Shown here: piece after piece, positions 58,429 to 64,000 of the stretch
Layout of the letters: the number at the start of each line of letters is the position of its first letter
How positions within the stretch are numbered: position 1 is the first letter of the stretch
NCBI GenBank assembly: GCA_044341215.1
Contig: JBIISC010000003.1
Coordinates: 1-64,000 of the forward strand
DNA length: 64,000 bases
Source: JAFMIT01 sp044341215
GTDB lineage: Bacteria > Actinomycetota > Actinomycetes > S36-B12 > UBA5976
Reading direction: 5' to 3'
Program-made: the position numbers and the translations under genes
Notes under the pieces: generated by a model
Databases searched by the model: none
What the model was told of the DNA's origin: nothing
What the model saw: the letters and a program-made list of their open reading frames with translations, nothing else

Positions 58429-61407
58429 CTATTCGTTTACGCCATACACATATTTTTCCATAATGTTTCGGCACCTTCTAGAAAGTCGGCGATAGCGCTC
58501 GGTAGTCACTGAGCCCGACTCATCCCCTAGTACGAAAGCCAACATTCTTAAGGTGTTTGGGTCACTCGGAATTGAATCATTTCCCTTAGCGCCGATTAAA
58601 ACAAGTTGATTTCTTATTTCCACTGCATATTTCCATGCCTGAATCAAGAGCTCAGATTCCTCAGTGGTTATTAATCCCAATTTTGCTAATTGGCTTAAAA
58701 CCACAAGAGTTGAAGTGTCCTGTAGCTCTTCATGAGATTGGGCAAATTGCAATTGCAAAAGTTGCGCTACCCATTCGACGTCTGAAATTCCGCCGGGGCC
58801 AAGTTTCAGATGTAATGCAGGATCTGCGCCTCTAGGTAGGCGTTCACTTTCCACGCGAGCCTTAATGCGTCGAATATCACGCAATTCATTTTCATCTAGT
58901 CCATTTTTGGGATAGCGGAGCTTGTCAATCAAATTAGTAAGTGCACTTCCTAAATCTGCATCTCCTGCCACAAAATACGCGCGCAATAAGGCTTGGCTTT
59001 CCCAGGTAAGCGACCACTTCTCGTAATAACTTGCATATGATTCAAGAGTTCGGGCAATTGCACCTTGCTTTCCTTCTGGGCGCAGGTCTAAATCAATAAT
59101 CAATGCCGGGTCAGCTGCTGGGGCTCCTAAAGAATTTTGCAAAGTTGAAATAATTGTCAATGCATCGTTAGCTGCGGTTTCGCCATTACCCAGAGGTTCG
59201 TAAACAAATGTCGCATCAACATCACTTGCGTAACTCATTTCAAGTCCACCAAGTTTTCCTAGGCCAATCATCGCGATTCGCAAAGTTGGAGTTGCATCGC
59301 CAAAGTGATGTTTGATCACCACGTCAAGCGCAACTGACAGTGTGGATTCAGTCAATTCACTTATTCCCACGAGAACTTCTTCTAGGCTCATCGTTTTAAG
59401 CAAGTCGGCTGCTGAGATTCGAATTAGTTCACGTTGCCTGATAGCCCTTATCGCAGTTATCGCACTTTCAAGATCGTCGTGACGATTTCCAACTGATTGC
59501 ATTTCTTTCAGCAATGTTCCAGCATCTCGAGGCCGCAGATTTGCGTCATCTGAAAGAAGGTTTACCGATTCAGGAGCGCTCAAAACTAAATCTGTGAAAT
59601 ATTTACTTACTGACAGTAAATAGGCCAATCGCTCTGCAATTGCAGATTCGTCGCGCAGTAGTCGCAAATACCAAGGAGTTGCACCAAGTGCATCACTTAC
59701 CTTACGAAAAGCGAATAAACCTGTATCTGGATTCGGAGTTTGGGCCATCCAAGAAAGCATTACTGGCAACAATGTCTTTTGGATTGCGGCACGCCTTGAA
59801 ACGCCACTACTCAAAGCTGCCAGATTTCGCAAGGCGCTTTCAGGGTCGTTGAAGCCAAGGGCTTTCAACCGTTCTTGTGCTGCATCTAACGAAAGTTTTT
59901 GATCATTTGCATCTAGTCGCACAACCGCTTGCAACAAGGGCCGATAAAACAGCTTTTCATGCAATCTTCGGGCATCTAACTTGTGTCGGTTCAAAGTCTG
60001 CAATAGCGCCTGTGCTGGATCATTCTTCATGCCAAAAGATCGCCCAATCCGGCGCAGTTCTATTTCATCTTCAGGGACTAAATGTGTGCGCCGCATTTGG
60101 AACATTTGAATGCGATGCTCTAAGCGCCTTTCAAATTTATAGGCGGCAGCTAATGTGGAAGCATCTTCACGGCCCACGTAACCCCAAGTGGCCAACGCTT
60201 CGAGGGCTTGCAATGTATTGGAACTTCGGAGCATCACATCTGAACGGCCATGGACAAGTTGCAGAAGTTGCACCGCAAACTCAACATCTCGAAGGCCACC
60301 ACTTCCAAGTTTTAGTTCGCGGTCTTGTTCGCGCGCTGGAATGTTTTCTACTACTCGCCGGCGCATTGCTTGAACATCTGACACAAAATTAGGTCTAGCA
60401 GCTGCTTGCCAGACAAACGGCAACATTGCATCCACATACTCCTGGCCAAGCTCCACATTGCCTGCCATTGCGCGTGCTTTTAGTAAAGCCTGAAATTCCC
60501 AAGTGTTGGCCCATCTTTCATAATATGAAGTGTGACCTTCAAGCGAGCGAACAAGTGCACCGTCTTTACCTTCAGGTCTTAGATTTGGATCAACTTGCCA
60601 AATCATGCCTTCACTAGTTGGCGCTTCACATACTTGCATCATCTGCGATGCAACTCGCGTTGCCTCTTCAATAAAGTCTTCTGCCCCATCAAATGCACGA
60701 GCCACATAGATTACGTCAACATCACTGATGTAATTAAGTTCACGACCACCAGTTTTCCCCATGGCAATAACTGCAATTTCAGACTTAGGTTTTCCAGGGT
60801 TTACCGATCGCCACGCAATTGCAAGTGCCGCTTCAATCACACCGTCAGCGATATATGAAAGGCGCTCAGCAACCGCGGCTAAATCGTCAATTTCACTTAA
60901 ATCGCGGATTGCTACTGCAATGACTTCCGTGCGATATGCAATACGTAAATTGATCAGCGCGTCCTGCCCATCGCTGCGAGCAACATAACGGCCATCGATT
61001 AACTCAGCGCTGACACTTTCAAGTAAACGAGTAGTAACTGAATTTCGATTACCGATGTTTTGCCAAAGGCCTTCTTCAAGAAAAATAGAAATTGATTCGG
61101 TGTGTTTTGCACAGTGAATCCCAAATGCTTCAGAGCTACCTACAACCGTTATCCAGCGATTTCGAGCGCCAGCATCATCAAGCCACATCATGCGCAATTT
61201 TTCAGATGCGTTTACAAACCAATTTACCGTTGCTTCAAGTGCTAAATCTGGATCCGCCGCTAAACCAAATTCTTCCAACAAAGCTGAGTGAGAGAGAAGT
61301 TCTGGGAATTCAGAAAGCGAAAGGGCCGCCTTTTTCGGGTTAGCAAAACCAAATTTGGCAAGTTTTGCTTCGACCGAATTTAACCGGCCGTCCTCATCGA
61401 CAGACAT
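58429..61407 (-). CDS. glnE: Glutamine synthetase adenylyltransferase/deadenylylase
   Basis: Bifunctional regulator of glutamine synthetase, 992 aa. Two nucleotidyltransferase domains are visible: the first with GKTGGRELNYISDVDVIYV (G-G-x-E-L-x-Y-x-S-D-x-D), the second with GKLGGLEMSYASDVDATFV; each is followed by a DLRPEG motif (NLRPEGKDGALVRS and DLRPEGKQGAIART). The family has the deadenylylase in the N-terminal half and the adenylylase in the C-terminal half. The target Tyr exists in GlnA but not in GlnA2 of this window. It lies directly downstream of glnA2 (9 bases), likely co-transcribed. Confidence 0.96.
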   Translation of the reverse strand: MSVDEDGRLNSVEAKLAKFGFANPKKAALSLSEFPELLSHSALLEEFGLAADPDLALEATVNWFVNASEKLRMMWLDDAGARNRWITVVGSSEAFGIHCAKHTESISIFLEEGLWQNIGNRNSVTTRLLESVSAELIDGRYVARSDGQDALINLRIAYRTEVIAVAIRDLSEIDDLAAVAERLSYIADGVIEAALAIAWRSVNPGKPKSEIAVIAMGKTGGRELNYISDVDVIYVARAFDGAEDFIEEATRVASQMMQVCEAPTSEGMIWQVDPNLRPEGKDGALVRSLEGHTSYYERWANTWEFQALLKARAMAGNVELGQEYVDAMLPFVWQAAARPNFVSDVQAMRRRVVENIPAREQDRELKLGSGGLRDVEFAVQLLQLVHGRSDVMLRSSNTLQALEALATWGYVGREDASTLAAAYKFERRLEHRIQMFQMRRTHLVPEDEIELRRIGRSFGMKNDPAQALLQTLNRHKLDARRLHEKLFYRPLLQAVVRLDANDQKLSLDAAQERLKALGFNDPESALRNLAALSSGVSRRAAIQKTLLPVMLSWMAQTPNPDTGLFAFRKVSDALGATPWYLRLLRDESAIAERLAYLLSVSKYFTDLVLSAPESVNLLSDDANLRPRDAGTLLKEMQSVGNRHDDLESAITAIRAIRQRELIRISAADLLKTMSLEEVLVGISELTESTLSVALDVVIKHHFGDATPTLRIAMIGLGKLGGLEMSYASDVDATFVYEPLGNGETAANDALTIISTLQNSLGAPAADPALIIDLDLRPEGKQGAIARTLESYASYYEKWSLTWESQALLRAYFVAGDADLGSALTNLIDKLRYPKNGLDENELRDIRRIKARVESERLPRGADPALHLKLGPGGISDVEWVAQLLQLQFAQSHEELQDTSTLVVLSQLAKLGLITTEESELLIQAWKYAVEIRNQLVLIGAKGNDSIPSDPNTLRMLAFVLGDESGSVTTERYRRLSRRCRNIMEKYVYGVNE

Positions 61408-61416
61408 TAGAGAAAT

Positions 61417-62754
61417 CTAAAGGATTGGCAGGTGTTTTGATAACTCGTATGGGGTGACCTGCTTACGGTATTCATCCCATTCAGCACGCTTATTACGCAA
61501 GAAGAAATCAAATACATGCTCACCGAGGGTTTCAGCAACCAATTCAGACTTTTCCATAATGGCAATTGCTTGATCCAAGCTAGTCGGCAATTGTTTGAGG
61601 CCAAGTGCGGCTCTCTCGGAATCAGTTAGCGACCAAACATCATCTTCTGCACCTGGCGGCAATTCATAACCTTGTTCGATTCCCCGCAAACCAGCATTAA
61701 GCAACACTGCAAAAGCAAGATACGGATTTGTGGCACTGTCGAGGGAACGAATCTCAATTCGAGTGCTTTGCCCTTTGCCTGGCTTATACATTGGGATGCG
61801 AATCAACGCTGACCTGTTGTTATGGCCCCAACAAATATGTGCTGGCGCTTCACCGCCACCGGCAAGTCGTTTGTACGAATTTACCCACTGATTTAGCACG
61901 GCAGTAATTTCAGGCGCATGTGTCAACAACCCAGCCACAAATGAGCGACCAACTTTGCTCAATTGATATGGAGCACCTGGTTCATGGAATGCATTCTTGT
62001 CACCTTCGAATAAAGACATATGAGTATGCATTCCGGAACCTGGATATTGTGTAAAAGGTTTTGGCATAAACGATGCATAAACACCATGTTCCAAAGCAAC
62101 TTCTTTAATCACTGTTCGGAAAGTCATAATGTTGTCAGCAGTTGTTAGCGCATCTGCATATCGCAAATCAATTTCTTGTTGGCCAGGTGCGCCTTCGTGG
62201 TGAGAAAATTCAACACTAATTCCCATAGCTTCGAGCATGGTGATTGCTGAGCGACGAAAATCGTGGCCGATGCCGTGTGGAGAATGATCAAAATAGCCAA
62301 CTGAATCAATTGGAACTGGCGATTGGCCAGGTTCTGGTAGATCTTTAAACAAGAAGAATTCAATTTCAGGATGTGTGTAGAAAGTAAATCCCATATCAGC
62401 AGCTTTTGAAAGTGCGCGCTTTAAAACATATCGTGGATCTGCAAATGATGGAGAACCATCTGGCATATGAATGTCGCAGAAGATTCTTGCCACTGCATTA
62501 ACATCGCCGCGCCACGGGAGAACTTGGAAGGTGGAAGGGTCTGGCATAGCCAACATGTCTGCTTCGTGCACGCGGGCAAAACCTTGAATTGCCGAGCCGT
62601 CGAAGCCAAGGCCTTCTTCAAAAGCGCCTTCAAGTTCAGCTGGGGCAATGGCTACTGACTTCAACGTTCCTAGAACGTCTGTGAACCAAAGTCGAATAAA
62701 TCGAATATCCCGCTCTTCAATGCTTCGCAGGACGAATTCAGTTTGCTTATCCAT
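61417..62754 (-). CDS. glnA2: Glutamine synthetase type I homologue GlnA2
   Basis: A 445 aa GS-fold enzyme: FDGSAIQGFARVHE, FYTHPEIEFFLF, GAPGQQEIDLRYADAL, SFMPKPFTQYPGSGMHTHMS, NRSALIRIP and RIEIRSLDSATNPYLAF. The segment equivalent to the adenylylation loop reads DDVWSL with Trp in place of Tyr, so GlnE control is not expected. In actinobacteria GlnA2-type proteins may act on glutamate or polyamines; activity here is not certain. GGAGG precedes the ATG. It is divergent from nadE. Confidence 0.93.
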   Translation of the reverse strand: MDKQTEFVLRSIEERDIRFIRLWFTDVLGTLKSVAIAPAELEGAFEEGLGFDGSAIQGFARVHEADMLAMPDPSTFQVLPWRGDVNAVARIFCDIHMPDGSPSFADPRYVLKRALSKAADMGFTFYTHPEIEFFLFKDLPEPGQSPVPIDSVGYFDHSPHGIGHDFRRSAITMLEAMGISVEFSHHEGAPGQQEIDLRYADALTTADNIMTFRTVIKEVALEHGVYASFMPKPFTQYPGSGMHTHMSLFEGDKNAFHEPGAPYQLSKVGRSFVAGLLTHAPEITAVLNQWVNSYKRLAGGGEAPAHICWGHNNRSALIRIPMYKPGKGQSTRIEIRSLDSATNPYLAFAVLLNAGLRGIEQGYELPPGAEDDVWSLTDSERAALGLKQLPTSLDQAIAIMEKSELVAETLGEHVFDFFLRNKRAEWDEYRKQVTPYELSKHLPIL

Positions 62755-62788
62755 GGTTTCCTCCTAGAGCCAATAGTGCCTCACTTGT

Positions 62789-62804
62789 GTTACGGCAATG
62801 TGAC
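62789..62804 (-). promoter_or_regulatory. Candidate GlnR half-operator between glnA2 and nadE
   Basis: On the minus strand GTCAC (62800-62804), 6 bases, GTAAC (62789-62793), then 6 bases and a weaker GAGGC. It fits gTnAC-n6-GnAAC and lies 35-50 bases before the glnA2 ATG and just upstream of the nadE -10. Confidence 0.45.
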
Positions 62805-62827
62805 AAGTCGATACCAATTTGGCTGAT

Positions 62828-62833
62828 TACTCT
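62828..62833 (+). promoter_or_regulatory. -10 box of leaderless nadE promoter
   Basis: TACTCT, TGCCCT, then ATG 62840: spacing 6. Confidence 0.55.
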
Positions 62834-62839
62834 TGCCCT

Positions 62840-64000
62840 ATGCCCCAAATCCGCCTAGCGCTCGCTCAAGTCAATCCGACTGTGGGAGATATTGCTGGGA
62901 ACTCTCGCCTAGTGCGCACCTGGTGTGCAAAAGCTGCCGAGTCTGCGGCGCATATTGTCGCTTTCCCAGAGATGATGCTGACCGGTTATCCAATCGAAGA
63001 TCTAGCCCTTCGCGAATCATTTCAAGAGGCTAGCGTGAAGGCTGTTTCGCAACTTGCCTCGGATCTAGTTGCCGATGGTCTTGGAGATTTAATTGTTGTA
63101 GTTGGACACCTATCTTCACACAAAGCGCAAATAGACCAACTTGGAAAACCCAAAGGCAGTCCTGCAAATACTCTGAGCGTTTTACACCAAGGTCAGGTGA
63201 TTGTTGAATACTCAAAACATCATCTACCAAATTACGGTGTATTCGATGAATACCGAAACTTCGTTGCCGGCGACAAATCTGCCGTAATCCGCGTAGGTGG
63301 CGTAGACATCGCATTAGCAATTTGTGAAGACCTCTGGCAAGAAGGTGGGCCCGTCGCAAGAGTTGCAAAACAAAACGTCGGACTTTTGTTAGTTATAAAT
63401 GGTTCGCCATACGAAGTCAACAAAGATGATGCGCGACTGGAATTGGTCAGCCGAAGGGCCAAGGAAGCAAATGCATCTTTGGCTTACGTCAACATGGTTG
63501 GCGGTCAAGATGAATTAGTTTTTGATGGTGATTCAATTGTGGTTAACGAAAATGGACAACTTCTAGGTCGGGCACCTTTATTCGAAGAAGGCTTACTGAC
63601 TTTAGATCTGGACTTGAAAGCTGCAGACACCAACAAGGTGCTGAGCGACGGCACTGAAGTTGCAGTAATTAGCGAATGGCCATTCAAGCCCTACACCCCG
63701 CTGAAGCCAAATGTCGCGCCCGCAATTTCTGATATCCAAACCCAATACGCTGCTGTTGTAGTTGGGCTTCGCGATTACGTGAAGAAAAATGGTTTCAAGT
63801 CTGTAATTCTTGGTCTTTCTGGCGGAATCGATTCAGCACTAGTTGCTGCCATTGCTGCAGATGCAATTGGTGCCCAAAACGTTTTTGGTGTTTCACTGCC
63901 ATCCAAGTATTCATCTGCTCATTCGAAATCTGATGCTTTGGACTTAGCCAACCGCCTGGGAATCAATTTTCGCACAATCGCCATTGAAGAATTCGTTTCC
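62840..64000 (+). CDS. nadE: Glutamine-dependent NAD+ synthetase, 5' part (cut by window end)
   Basis: The frame from ATG 62840 (MPQIRLALAQVNPTVGDIAG) stays open to the last base, giving 387 codons of a protein that would be near 560-680 aa. The N-terminal glutaminase (nitrilase fold) has Glu in FPEMMLTGYP, Lys/Tyr region SKHHLPNYGVFDE and nucleophile Cys in ALAICEDLWQEGG. The synthetase domain begins near residue 300 with the ATP pyrophosphatase loop ILGLSGGIDSALVAAI. It converts deamido-NAD to NAD with glutamine as ammonia donor, which fits its place beside glnA2. The C-terminal part lies outside. Confidence 0.92.
   Translation, partial: MPQIRLALAQVNPTVGDIAGNSRLVRTWCAKAAESAAHIVAFPEMMLTGYPIEDLALRESFQEASVKAVSQLASDLVADGLGDLIVVVGHLSSHKAQIDQLGKPKGSPANTLSVLHQGQVIVEYSKHHLPNYGVFDEYRNFVAGDKSAVIRVGGVDIALAICEDLWQEGGPVARVAKQNVGLLLVINGSPYEVNKDDARLELVSRRAKEANASLAYVNMVGGQDELVFDGDSIVVNENGQLLGRAPLFEEGLLTLDLDLKAADTNKVLSDGTEVAVISEWPFKPYTPLKPNVAPAISDIQTQYAAVVVGLRDYVKKNGFKSVILGLSGGIDSALVAAIAADAIGAQNVFGVSLPSKYSSAHSKSDALDLANRLGINFRTIAIEEFVS

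Noticed and set aside
59877..60392. Open frame of 171 aa on the plus strand
   Set aside because: Lies fully inside glnE on the opposite strand; no start signals or motifs.
1..64000. CRISPR arrays, tRNA or rRNA genes, insertion sequences, prophage
   Set aside because: No regularly spaced repeats, no cloverleaf with CCA-type end, and no transposase or integrase motif seen.

Overview
This 64 kb window is chromosomal core DNA of a small-genome actinobacterium, most likely a freshwater planktonic member of the acI lineage (Nanopelagicales, Planktophila/Nanopelagicus-like). The evidence is the gene order, the A/T-leaning base composition and the very tight packing. Gene order follows the classical actinobacterial block known from Mycobacterium tuberculosis pknL-aroG-fadD15-NlpC-exo/uvrC-trpD-ctaE-qcrCAB-ctaC-adoK-gcvT-pepB-lpd/dlaT-lipB-lipA-glnA1-glnE-glnA2, and from the Streptomyces equivalent. 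Many genes overlap or abut, and convergent genes often share stop-codon bases. I see no tRNA, rRNA, insertion sequence, prophage or CRISPR array, and no gene-free stretch above 300 bases.

Layout. 1-6.8 kb: tail of a PASTA Ser/Thr kinase, O6-methylguanine methyltransferase, class II DAHP synthase, PPi-type phosphofructokinase, and an operon SRPBCC / Cys-motif protein / ROK glucokinase / PlsC. 6.9-13.7 kb: FadD, NlpC/P60 hydrolase, two small Cys-rich proteins, an exonuclease-UvrC fusion, trpD and a receiver-like protein. 13.7-24 kb: the aerobic respiratory chain (ctaG, ctaE-qcrC-qcrA-qcrB, ctaC-ctaD-ctaF) with an acyltransferase and an EamA permease between. 24-29.5 kb: a cysteine-desulfurase-like protein, PfkB kinase, A-type Fe-S carrier, glycerate kinase, nadA and a DUF3043 protein. 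29.5-35.9 kb: a cobalamin riboswitch with its own terminator, then a secreted anchored Trp-rich protein, ECF transporter T, A-A and S subunits, and a GGDEF/EAL protein. 35.9-50 kb: gcvT, pepA, lpd, a two-lipoyl E2, an epimerase, an FAD amine-oxidase-like enzyme, an S51 peptidase, an MMPL exporter, lipB, lipA and a DUF4191 protein. 50-64 kb: glnA, a nitronate monooxygenase-like protein, a HAD hydrolase, GNAT, DUF4287, membrane and MFS proteins, htpX-lemA, glnE, glnA2, and the 5' part of nadE running off the end.

How the genes work together. CtaC/D/E/F plus QcrA/B/C form the actinobacterial bc1-aa3 supercomplex, with CtaG as copper assembly factor. LipB and LipA lipoylate the E2 protein, which Lpd re-oxidises. 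GlnA, GlnE and GlnA2 form the nitrogen-assimilation module; a four-box GlnR-type operator precedes glnA and a weaker one precedes glnA2. NadA and NadE belong to NAD synthesis. The riboswitch operon is most likely a vitamin B12 uptake system.

Regulation. At least 17 genes show a -10 hexamer TANNNT placed 6-7 bases before an ATG or GTG, so leaderless transcription looks like the default start architecture. Shine-Dalgarno sequences appear mainly at genes inside operons or genes with a regulated leader. Several convergent gene ends carry short tandem duplications that span the stop codon. The most interesting unit is the B12-riboswitch operon with its Trp-rich surface protein and trailing c-di-GMP enzyme.
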